Shown piece by piece: positions 1-5,585 of a DNA stretch of 6,981 nt. Source of the stretch: Chlorobiota bacterium (lineage in GTDB: Bacteria > Bacteroidota > Bacteroidia > Flavobacteriales > Flavobacteriaceae); NCBI GenBank assembly GCA_013153655.1, contig JAADEB010000114.1:1-6981 (forward strand), in the 5' to 3' direction. Numbering within the stretch: position 1 is the stretch's first letter; the number at the start of each line of letters is the position of its first letter. Made by a program: the position numbers and the translations under genes. Below the pieces are notes generated by a model. It was not told the DNA's origin. It saw nothing but the letters and a program-made list of their open reading frames with translations, and did not search any database.

Positions 1-2666
1 AAACGGTGGACGAAATGATGAAACGCGGCGAAAAAGTAGGCGCCCTCTTCGTACGCCTCTACCGTCCGTTCTCCGTCAAGGACTTTGTGGATGCCATTCC
101 CGAAACGGTGAAAAAAATCGCCGTCCTGGACCGCACCAAAGAATCCGGTTCCATCGGCGAACCCTTGTATCTGGACACCGTAAATGCCTTTGTGGAATCC
201 GGACGTCCCATGCCCCGTATCATCGGCGGACGCTACGGCCTTTCATCCAAGGAATTCAATCCTTCCATGGTCAAAGGCGTGTATGACGAATTGCTCAAAG
301 ACCAACCCAAAAATCATTTCACCGTCGGTATTATCGACGACGTAACCCATACCAACCTGGACATCGACAAAGATTTCAAAGTACAAACCAATGCCAAGGC
401 CTTCATGTTCTACGGCTTGGGTTCCGACGGTACGGTGAGTGCCAACAAAAACTCCATCAAAATCATCGGCCAAACCACCGATAACTACGTACAAGGCTAT
501 TTCGTGTACGATTCCAAAAAAGCCGGCGCCCGTACCATTTCGCACTTGCGTTTCGGTCCCGATCCCATTCATTCCACTTACCTGATCGACGAAGCTGAAT
601 TCGTAGGCGTACACCAATTCGATTTTATCCAAAAATTCAACCTGGCCGACAAGGTGCGCAAGGGTGGGGTATTCCTGCTCAACTCGCCTTTCGACAAGGA
701 CGAAATTTGGGATCACCTGCCTAAGAAAGTGCAGGAAACCATTATCCAAAAAGAATTGGATTTCTACGTAATCGATGCTTCCAAGGTGGCCTATGAAGCC
801 AAGCTGGGACGCCGTATCAACACGGTGTTGCAAACGGCCTTCTTTGCCATTTCCGGCGTATTGCCTCAGGACGAAGCCATCCAAAAAATCAAGGACGCCA
901 TCGTCAAATCCTATTCCCACAAAGGCGACCATATCGTACAAATGAACTTCCGTGCCGTGGACACTGCCTTGGAATACTTGCAAAAAGTGGATTATCCCAA
1001 GCAAGTTACTTCCAATCGCGACTTTGAACCTGTTATGGATCCGCGCGCACCCGAATATGTGAAAAACGTACTGGGTAAAATCTACGGCGGCGAAGGCGAC
1101 AGCTTGCCCGTAAGCGCCTTTGAACCGGACGGAACCTTCCCGCTGGGTACGGCCAAATACGAACGCCAAAACATCGCCGACTTCGTACCCGTATGGGACG
1201 ACGTCAATTTGTGTACCCAATGTAATAAGTGTGTGGAAATCTGTCCGCATGCCGCCATCCGCGCCAAGATCGTTTCGCACGAAGACCTGGAAGGTGCTCC
1301 GGAAGGTTTCCGCAGCGTAGGCATCAAAGGCCGCTACGAAGGCGTGGACACTTACGTATTGCAAGTGGACCCGGTTCACTGTACCGGCTGTCAGCTTTGT
1401 GTGGCCGTATGTCCCGCCGAAAGCAAGGAAGTGGAAGGCTTCAAATCCATCAACATGCACCCGCGCCTCGATGTTCAGGAAAAAGAAGAAGCCTACTGGA
1501 ACTTCTTTGCCGAACTGCCTTGGTACGACCGCAAGAAAATCAAACCTACCACCATCAAGAACGTTCAATTTCTGGAACCTTTGTTTGAATACTCCGGTGC
1601 TTGTCCTGGTTGTGGCGAAACGCCCTACATCAAAATGGTTACCCAACTCTATGGCGACAGCAGCATGATTGCCAACGCTACGGGTTGTTCGTCCATCTAC
1701 GGTGGTAACTTGCCTACCACGCCCTACACCATGAACGAATTGGGTCAGGGTCCCGCTTGGGCCAACTCCCTGTTCGAGGACAATGCCGAATACGGATTGG
1801 GTATGCGCCTGGCCCTCAACGCCAAGCAACGCGAAGCCTATGACTTGCTCAACCAAATGGAAGACATCATCGGCTCCGACCTGGTTCAGGCCATCCTCAC
1901 CAATCCCGAAAACACCGAAGCCGAAAAAGAACAACAAATCCAAAACATCCGCGCCGTACGTGCCGCCCTGGAAGGCATCCACACGCCGGAAGCCAACCGC
2001 ATGCGCATCCTGGCCGACTACCTGCGTAAGAAATACGTATGGATCATCGGTGGCGACGGTTGGGCCTACGACATCGGTTACGGCGGTTTGGACCATGCCT
2101 TGGCTTCGGGTGAAAACATCAATGTACTGGTACTCGATACCGAGGTTTATTCCAACACCGGCGGTCAGGCTTCCAAGGCTACGCCTCTTGGAGCCAGTGC
2201 CAAATTTGCCGTAGCCGGTAAGCGCACGCCCAAGAAAGATTTGGCCCTGCAAGCCATTGCCTACGGTAATGTGTATGTGGCCCAAATCGCCATGGGTGCC
2301 AAGGAGCAACAAGCCCTGCGCGCCATCCGCGAAGCGGCCGAATACGACGGACCTTCCATCATCATTGCCTACTCGCACTGTATCGAACACGGTTATGGTA
2401 TGGAAGACGGTGCCATTCACCAAGAACTGGCCGTTAAGTCCGGTTACTGGCCCTTGTTCCGCTATAATCCCCAAAAACCGGCCGGCAAGCGCTTCTCCCT
2501 GGATTCCAAAGCACCGGAAATCCCGCTGCAAGACTTCATCTACAAGGAAGCACGCTTTGCCCGCCTGATCAAGCAAAATCCCGAAAACGCCAAAGAACTC
2601 CTGCAAATGGCTCAGGAAGAAGTCAATGCGCGCTGGGAACGCTTGCAAATTTTCTCCAACCTCTAA
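1..2666 (+). CDS. nifJ: Pyruvate:ferredoxin (flavodoxin) oxidoreductase, 5'-truncated by window edge
   Basis: Cytoplasmic enzyme that oxidatively decarboxylates pyruvate with CoA to acetyl-CoA and CO2, reducing ferredoxin or flavodoxin. The frame is open to the left edge, so the GTG at position 6 is an internal codon. Numbering from it, 886 residues remain; about 280 (the pyruvate-binding domain I) lie upstream of the window. Visible in order: end of the transketolase C-like domain (LDRTKESGSIGEPLY near 41), gamma/CoA-region domain (about 199-318), EKR-type linker (here AKYERQ, near 385), a two-cluster ferredoxin domain (C403, C406, C409, C413 and C459, C462, C465, C469), and the TPP domain. 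The proximal [4Fe-4S] ligands are C533, C536, C561 and C792. The TPP/Mg motif is GDGWAYD at 683 with SNTGG at 716-720. All twelve cluster cysteines are present, so the visible part looks intact. It is a single-chain homodimeric type enzyme, and identification is very secure. No promoter is visible. Confidence 0.97.
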   Translation, partial: TVDEMMKRGEKVGALFVRLYRPFSVKDFVDAIPETVKKIAVLDRTKESGSIGEPLYLDTVNAFVESGRPMPRIIGGRYGLSSKEFNPSMVKGVYDELLKDQPKNHFTVGIIDDVTHTNLDIDKDFKVQTNAKAFMFYGLGSDGTVSANKNSIKIIGQTTDNYVQGYFVYDSKKAGARTISHLRFGPDPIHSTYLIDEAEFVGVHQFDFIQKFNLADKVRKGGVFLLNSPFDKDEIWDHLPKKVQETIIQKELDFYVIDASKVAYEAKLGRRINTVLQTAFFAISGVLPQDEAIQKIKDAIVKSYSHKGDHIVQMNFRAVDTALEYLQKVDYPKQVTSNRDFEPVMDPRAPEYVKNVLGKIYGGEGDSLPVSAFEPDGTFPLGTAKYERQNIADFVPVWDDVNLCTQCNKCVEICPHAAIRAKIVSHEDLEGAPEGFRSVGIKGRYEGVDTYVLQVDPVHCTGCQLCVAVCPAESKEVEGFKSINMHPRLDVQEKEEAYWNFFAELPWYDRKKIKPTTIKNVQFLEPLFEYSGACPGCGETPYIKMVTQLYGDSSMIANATGCSSIYGGNLPTTPYTMNELGQGPAWANSLFEDNAEYGLGMRLALNAKQREAYDLLNQMEDIIGSDLVQAILTNPENTEAEKEQQIQNIRAVRAALEGIHTPEANRMRILADYLRKKYVWIIGGDGWAYDIGYGGLDHALASGENINVLVLDTEVYSNTGGQASKATPLGASAKFAVAGKRTPKKDLALQAIAYGNVYVAQIAMGAKEQQALRAIREAAEYDGPSIIIAYSHCIEHGYGMEDGAIHQELAVKSGYWPLFRYNPQKPAGKRFSLDSKAPEIPLQDFIYKEARFARLIKQNPENAKELLQMAQEEVNARWERLQIFSNL

Positions 2667-2688
2667 GGAATATTTTTCCGCTCATAAC

Positions 2689-2723
2689 AAATCCTCCGGT
2701 CATGAGGCCGGGGGATTTTTTTT
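2689..2723 (+). terminator. Intrinsic terminator of nifJ
   Basis: The stem is 2689-2699 (AAATCCTCCGG) paired with 2708-2718. It has 11 pairs with one T-G wobble and an 8-base loop (2700-2707). The run of eight T at 2716-2723 overlaps the stem base. It starts 22 bases after the nifJ stop codon and is oriented for plus-strand transcription, so nifJ is the last gene of its transcript. Confidence 0.9.
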
Positions 2724-2793
2724 GTTGGAATGGCGATATTGCCGGAGTAGAGGAGGTTTTTTTGATAAATCGTTGAACCGTGCAATCGTGAAA

Positions 2794-2828
2794 ACTGGCT
2801 GTTGGCCGTTAGCCGGTAGCTTTTAGCC
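2794..2828. repeat. Degenerate heptamer tandem array, consensus GTTAGCC
   Basis: Five consecutive 7-base units, in phase: ACTGGCT, GTTGGCC, GTTAGCC, GGTAGCT, TTTAGCC. No gap or phase shift occurs between them. Function unknown. The same style of short decayed tandem repeat recurs in the other long intergenic region. Confidence 0.7.
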
Positions 2829-2859
2829 TTGATGATAAGCAGAGCGAAGCGAAGTTCCG

Positions 2860-3026
2860 TCCTGCAAGGATCCCGTTGGGAGAGGGACGCAGAGTTGGTA
2901 GAATCATAATGAAACCAATGCATCCGCTAAGTCCCGGAGGGACGCAGTGTTGGTAGAATCATAATGAAATCAATGCATCCGCTAAGTCCCGTTAGGGACG
3001 CCGTATTGGTAGCCCGTTAGGGATGC
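2860..3026. repeat. 55-base direct repeats with GTCCC/GGGAC hairpins at the junctions
   Basis: Two 52-base cores, 2884-2935 and 2939-2990, differ at only two positions. Each starts with GGGAC and ends with GTCCC. A third, truncated copy starts at 2995 (18 bases, two mismatches), and a GGGATGC at 3020 begins a fourth fragment. The junctions form small palindromes: GTCCC-GGA-GGGAC (2931-2943), GTCCC-GTTA-GGGAC (2986-2999) and CCC-GTTA-GGG (3013-3022). Related palindromes precede them: TCCT-GCA-AGGA (2860-2870) and TCCC-GTT-GGGA (2871-2881). Loops vary while stems are kept. It resembles the REP-like intergenic repeats I recall from Bacteroidota genomes. It is not a CRISPR array, because there is no unique spacer between the copies. 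Confidence 0.8.
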
Positions 3027-3134
3027 AATACGCATGCGGTGTACAAACGCCGGGTTCATTATTCCTACGAAATGATAAAATGGTTTTGACGGTATTTTGG
3101 GTAAAAAAAACCATATCAAGGCGGAAGGAATACC

Positions 3135-3332
3135 TTAGGTTTCGTCCAAAATAAAAATGTCTTCCACCCGAACGCCCAAAATCTTTGCCAGGCGCAAGGC
3201 CAATCGTACCGAAGGAACGTATTTCCCCTTTTCGATAGCATAAACAGTTTGGCGACTCACTCCGGCGCGTTCGGCCAATTCGGCCTGGGTAAGCCCCGCC
3301 GCCACGCGGAATAATTTCAATTTATTTTTCAT
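3135..3332 (-). CDS. Small XRE/Cro-family helix-turn-helix transcriptional regulator (YgzD-like)
   Basis: A 65-residue protein that is almost entirely one HTH domain, expected to act as a dimeric DNA-binding protein in the cytoplasm. Helix 2 is LTQAELAERAG (14-24) and the turn plus recognition helix is VSRQTVYAIEKGKY (25-38). The tail VEDIF (56-60) is typical of the 65-70 residue YgzD-like group, so the length is normal and no sensor domain is missing. The ATG at 3332 overlaps the end of the upstream membrane-protein gene by 11 bases (3322-3332), which implies translational coupling and one transcript. The partner is therefore a natural candidate for its signal input or target. An inverted repeat in the shared promoter (3812-3827) is a plausible operator. 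Family assignment is firm; autoregulation is inferred. No good terminator follows. Confidence 0.93.
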   Translation of the reverse strand: MKNKLKLFRVAAGLTQAELAERAGVSRQTVYAIEKGKYVPSVRLALRLAKILGVRVEDIFILDET

Positions 3333-3792
3333 GTTCCGTATGCTTTTTCAGCCGGTAACGCAAGCATTCGAACCGGCAAACAAACAATATCAATACCGCA
3401 AAAATATTGATGACCATTACCCACAAAAAAACCAATCCGTAAAATCCCGCTATGGCTATCATCAAAATGATATAACTGATCAACACAGCCCACCGGAAAG
3501 ATTCCAGGCGCAATCGTTCCATAAATTCATCTTCCTCTTCCACGGCCGAAAACATGACAATCAATCCGCTGACAATCAGCACCAGGGAAATAATTTCATC
3601 CAAAACATTGTTGCGAACCCAAACCAACCATTTACCGTCCGGCTGCAAGAGTTCGTCCGTATATAAGGCGGGAACTTTCAGATTCAACAGGTCATATTCC
3701 GGCCAAAAGATCAAAAAAAACATTCCTGCCACCAATGACAGACAAAACACCGCCAAGGCGGGTTTATGATAACGTGCGGATAATAGTTTCAT
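3322..3792 (-). CDS. Four-helix integral membrane protein of unknown function, paired with the XRE regulator
   Basis: 156 residues from the ATG at 3792. Hydrophobic segments lie at about 10-30, 64-84, 101-120 and 121-141. A polar stretch (about 31-62) separates the first two, and an acidic EEEDEF followed by LRLESFRWAV (85-103) separates the second and third. The C-terminus is basic and charged (RLKKHTEHEK). An in-frame TTG at 3837 would add 15 residues, but that extension runs through the promoter and operator-like repeat, so the ATG is preferred. I do not recognise a named family. The LRLES-RWAV segment resembles uncharacterised Bacteroidota membrane proteins that I recall beside small XRE regulators. 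It is the first gene of a two-gene unit and overlaps the regulator by 11 bases. It might sense membrane state or be a simple repressor target; the sequence does not decide. Confidence 0.82.
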   Translation of the reverse strand: MKLLSARYHKPALAVFCLSLVAGMFFLIFWPEYDLLNLKVPALYTDELLQPDGKWLVWVRNNVLDEIISLVLIVSGLIVMFSAVEEEDEFMERLRLESFRWAVLISYIILMIAIAGFYGLVFLWVMVINIFAVLILFVCRFECLRYRLKKHTEHEK

Positions 3793-3806
3793 GGCTTTTT
3801 TTATGG

Positions 3807-3837
3807 CAAAGGTAAAGCAAACTTTACAAAATGACAA
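3807..3837 (-). promoter_or_regulatory. Bacteroidota-type promoter of the membrane protein/XRE operon
   Basis: On the minus strand the -7 element is TACCTTTG (3814-3807), a perfect match to TAnnTTTG. A TTG (3837-3835) lies 20 bases upstream as the -33 element. The ATG at 3792 is only 14 bases past the -7 element, so the leader would be very short. The leader is A-rich, with no Shine-Dalgarno. Confidence 0.7.
3812..3827. promoter_or_regulatory. Candidate operator: perfect 6-4-6 inverted repeat GTAAAG-CAAA-CTTTAC
   Basis: GTAAAG (3812-3817), a CAAA spacer and CTTTAC (3822-3827) form a perfect inverted repeat. It covers the first bases of the -7 element and part of the spacer toward -33. That position blocks polymerase if bound, and the downstream operon encodes an XRE-type dimeric binder. 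A further same-direction half-site, ATTTAC (3843-3848), lies 21 bases from CTTTAC, about two helical turns. Binding by the regulator is inference. Confidence 0.55.
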
Positions 3838-4025
3838 GTATAATTTACATTTTTCCGATACTTCCCTAAACTTCTAAGCTTTGTTTTTTCCGGCAGCCGG
3901 CATTTATTTTTTAGATGAAATATTCAAATATCATGAAGAGGTGATGAATCAAATTTCAATTTTCAAAGGCTAATTCACTAAAAAAACTTCACTCTATCCA
4001 TGATTCCACGCTCAATAATGAAGGG

Positions 4026-4091
4026 ACAAGGCAAAAGGAGCAAGGAGAAAGTGTTTTCGGGAAACGTAGCACGGAAAACGGAAAACGTGGC
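4026..4091. repeat. Purine-rich heptamer arrays (NNAAGGA, then ACGGAAA)
   Basis: First run: ACAAGGC, AAAAGGA, GCAAGGA, GAAAGTG (4026-4053). Second run: ACGGAAA, ACGGAAA, ACGTGGC (4071-4091). Both have a 7-base period but different consensus, with about 17 unrelated bases between. The plus strand is strongly purine-biased. Degeneracy makes the exact edges uncertain. Confidence 0.5.
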
Positions 4092-4108
4092 GGCGAAGCC
4101 GCTTATTC

Positions 4109-4372
4109 GGTTTAACGATTTCGCGATTCAACGATTTAACAATAACCCAAATCCTAAATCCCAAATCCAAATTCCCTAAAACAGTTAAAGTTAAAATATC
4201 GATTAAACAATTTAACGGTTCAACGATTCAACAGAAATCATCGATTCAACGATTTAACGATTGAACGATTTAACAGTTTAACAAATCGTTAATCAACCTA
4301 TTCAACTGTTCAACTTTTCAACTCTTCAACAGAATTAACCGATTTCACGGTTCAACGGTTGAACGATTTAAC
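4109..4372. repeat. Octamer tandem array, consensus NNTTYAAC (most often GATTYAAC)
   Basis: I count about 18 recognisable 8-base units. Starts include 4109, 4125, 4133, then 4201, 4209, 4217, 4225, then 4243, 4251, 4259, 4267, 4275, then 4307, 4315, 4323, then 4349, 4357, 4365. Within each block the 8-base phase is exact, and phase slips of one or two bases separate blocks. The final AAC is nearly invariant while the first two bases vary. Four in-phase octamers at 4243-4274 (GATTCAAC, GATTTAAC, GATTGAAC, GATTTAAC) are the clearest. It is non-coding and all units face the same direction. Function unknown. Confidence 0.75.
4149..4176. repeat. Heptamer array, consensus AAATCCY
   Basis: Four units: AAATCCT, AAATCCC, AAATCC (one base short), AAATTCCC (one base long). 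They sit inside the octamer array, between its first block (ending 4140) and its second block (starting 4201). Confidence 0.55.
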
Positions 4373-4410
4373 AATTATCCCAGATCCCCTTTATTCAATA
4401 ATTTTTAGAG

Positions 4411-4432
4411 GAATTAGCAAAGCACCTAATTC
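4411..4432 (-). terminator. Hairpin just after the adenine deaminase stop, possible weak terminator
   Basis: A perfect 7-pair stem GAATTAG/CTAATTC (4411-4417 with 4426-4432) has an 8-base loop and lies 7 bases past the deaminase stop codon on the minus strand. T-rich sequence before it and A-rich sequence after it could lengthen the stem across a CTCT bulge. There is no U-tract after the stem, so it may be an RNA 3'-end stabiliser or processing site instead of a classical terminator. Confidence 0.4.
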
Positions 4433-4439
4433 AAAAAAT

Positions 4440-5459
4440 CTATTTCCGCACCGTTTCTCCGGCAAAGCGTTCCAGTTCCGCCAGCATTTCCGCTTTTCGT
4501 TCCGGTGTGGCAAAACTGCCTTCGAAGGCATTACGCGAGAGTTGCATCAGGTCTTCCGGTGATAAATCCAAGTGTTCGGCCACGGCCATAAAATTGTCGT
4601 TCATATAGCCGCCGAAATAGGCCGGATCATCGGAATTGACGGTGGCGCGAATGCCCAGGTCCAGCATGCGGCGCAAAGGGTGACGCTCCATGTGGCGGCA
4701 AACCTGCAATTTTTTGTTGGACAGCGGACAAACGGTCAGTACCAATTTTTCTTCCACGATTCGCTTTACCAAGTCCTCATCGTCCAGGGAGCGGTTGCCG
4801 TGGTCAATACGTTCCACATTCAGCAAATCCAAGGCCTCGCGCACATAGGCGGCGGGACCTTCTTCGCCGGCATGTGCCGTAAGGCGGAAACCGTGTTTGG
4901 CGGCTTCGCGAAAAACTTTTTGAAATTTGGACGGCGGATTTCCCAGTTCGGACGAATCCAAGCCCACGCCGGTGATTTTATCCTTATGCGGAAGCGCCTG
5001 TTCCAGGGTGCGGAAGGCATCTTCTTCGGAAAGGTGGCGCAGAAAACTCATGATGATTTCATAGCTGATGCCGAATTTGCGATGGCCCTCTTCCATGGCC
5101 GAATGAATGCCGTCCAGCACCGTATTGAAATCAATCCCGCGATGGGTATGCGTCTGCGGGTCGAAAAAAATTTCGGTATGAATCACGTTGTCGCGGTGAA
5201 TCCTTTCCAGGTAGGCCATGGTCAGGTCGTAAAAATCCTCGGCGGTTTGCAGTACATTGGCGCCTTGGTAATAGATGTCGAGAAATTCCTGTAAGTTTCG
5301 GAATTGATAGGCCGCCCGCAGTTCCTCCACCGACCGATAGGGAATGGAGATGCCGTTTCGCTCGGCCAGGCGAAACATAAGTTCCGGTTCAAAAGTTCCT
5401 TCGATGTGCAGGTGTAATTCGGCCTTGGGAAGCCCTTGAATAAAGTTGGAAATGTCCAT
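4440..5459 (-). CDS. Adenine deaminase of the adenosine deaminase superfamily (often labelled adenosine deaminase, add)
   Basis: 339-residue cytoplasmic zinc amidohydrolase of purine salvage, full length. Metal and catalytic residues are visible: H16 and H18 (HLH), H196, E199 (HAGEEG), H220 (IDHG) and D277/D278 (NSDDP). Several features match the adenine-specific branch (yeast Aah1, Pseudomonas PA0148) and not true adenosine deaminases. These are HIEGT (18-22) in place of HLDG, FRNLQEFLDIYYQGANVL, a FDPQTHTHRGI segment, GLDSSELGNPP (166-176) and NSDDPAYFGGY. In adenosine deaminase the Asp of HLDG contacts the ribose hydroxyl. The predicted reaction is adenine + H2O to hypoxanthine + NH3. The ATG at 5459 is supported by a promoter 15 bases upstream. 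It is transcribed alone, 126 bases beyond the lipoprotein gene, and a hairpin follows its stop. Superfamily is certain; the substrate call is strong but from motifs only. Confidence 0.93.
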   Translation of the reverse strand: MDISNFIQGLPKAELHLHIEGTFEPELMFRLAERNGISIPYRSVEELRAAYQFRNLQEFLDIYYQGANVLQTAEDFYDLTMAYLERIHRDNVIHTEIFFDPQTHTHRGIDFNTVLDGIHSAMEEGHRKFGISYEIIMSFLRHLSEEDAFRTLEQALPHKDKITGVGLDSSELGNPPSKFQKVFREAAKHGFRLTAHAGEEGPAAYVREALDLLNVERIDHGNRSLDDEDLVKRIVEEKLVLTVCPLSNKKLQVCRHMERHPLRRMLDLGIRATVNSDDPAYFGGYMNDNFMAVAEHLDLSPEDLMQLSRNAFEGSFATPERKAEMLAELERFAGETVRK

Positions 5460-5474
5460 TGGTCAAACTTTTCG

Positions 5475-5505
5475 CAAAATTATACGTTTTCCCGAGAATA
5501 CCAAA
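5475..5505 (-). promoter_or_regulatory. Bacteroidota-type promoter of the adenine deaminase gene
   Basis: On the minus strand, TTTG (5505-5502), a 19-base spacer, then TAATTTTG (5482-5475), matching TTTG/TAnnTTTG in full. The ATG at 5459 follows the -7 element by 15 bases, so the leader is about 10 bases and has no Shine-Dalgarno. The remaining intergenic bases up to 5585 are AT-rich, and I see no terminator for the upstream lipoprotein gene, so some read-through is possible. Confidence 0.75.
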
Positions 5506-5585
5506 CGGATTATTTGATTTTTGAATACTTAATTATACTATTTAAAAGTGTTAGTTTCTCTACTTATATGTGGTCGTACGTAATA

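Larger units (their letters stand above)
2667..3134. other. Intergenic region between convergent nifJ and the XRE regulator
   Basis: 468 bases without a convincing gene. It holds the nifJ terminator, a heptamer array (2794-2828), and a chain of small palindromes within 55-base direct repeats (about 2860-3026). It also has 14 bases (2768-2781) that are the exact reverse complement of part of the octamer array at 4215-4228. I see nothing recognisable in 2724-2766, nor in 3031-3134 beyond an A8 run at 3103-3110. Short open frames across it have no start context or composition that would support a protein. Confidence 0.7.
3838..4439. other. Repeat-rich intergenic region between the adenine deaminase and the membrane protein
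   Basis: About 600 bases with no supportable gene. Positions 3838-4020 are AT-rich and hold only a short palindrome, CCGGC-A-GCCGG (3890-3900), with no gene to terminate. Positions 4026-4091 hold purine-rich heptamers and a GCGGC-GAA-GCCGC hairpin (4090-4102). Positions 4149-4176 hold AAATCC heptamers. Positions 4109-4372 hold the octamer array. A hairpin at 4411-4432 follows the deaminase stop codon. The stretch is stop-rich in most frames. Confidence 0.7.

Noticed and set aside
243..2648. 801-codon open frame antisense to nifJ
   Set aside because: It mirrors nifJ codon use (few TTA, CTA, TCA codons in the sense gene), has no recognisable domain, and lies wholly opposite a certain gene.
2663..2923. 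86-codon minus-strand and 66-codon plus-strand frames after nifJ
   Set aside because: They run through the terminator and repeat arrays and show no protein features.
2884..3026. CRISPR array
   Set aside because: Copies are adjacent (52-base core, 3-4 base junction), with no unique spacers and no cas genes.
3091..3134. Terminator for the XRE gene
   Set aside because: GGTATT/AATACC would need a 32-base loop, and the T8 run (minus strand, 3110-3103) has no adequate stem before it.
3331..3769. Plus-strand open frames opposite the membrane protein
   Set aside because: Low-complexity polar translations. The opposing frame encodes clear membrane segments, a promoter and coupling to the regulator.
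3890..3900. Terminator-like palindrome CCGGC-A-GCCGG
   Set aside because: A one-base centre leaves little stem once a loop is allowed, and no gene ends here on either strand.
4109..4372. Replication origin iterons or DnaA boxes
   Set aside because: Units are 8 bases and do not match the DnaA box, and no dnaA, rep or par gene is near.
4359..4562. 67-codon plus-strand frame starting in the octamer array
   Set aside because: Starts in repeat DNA and continues antisense to the deaminase C-terminus; no support.
4572..5294. 240-codon plus-strand open frame opposite the deaminase
   Set aside because: Entirely antisense to a motif-confirmed enzyme, with no domain or start context of its own.
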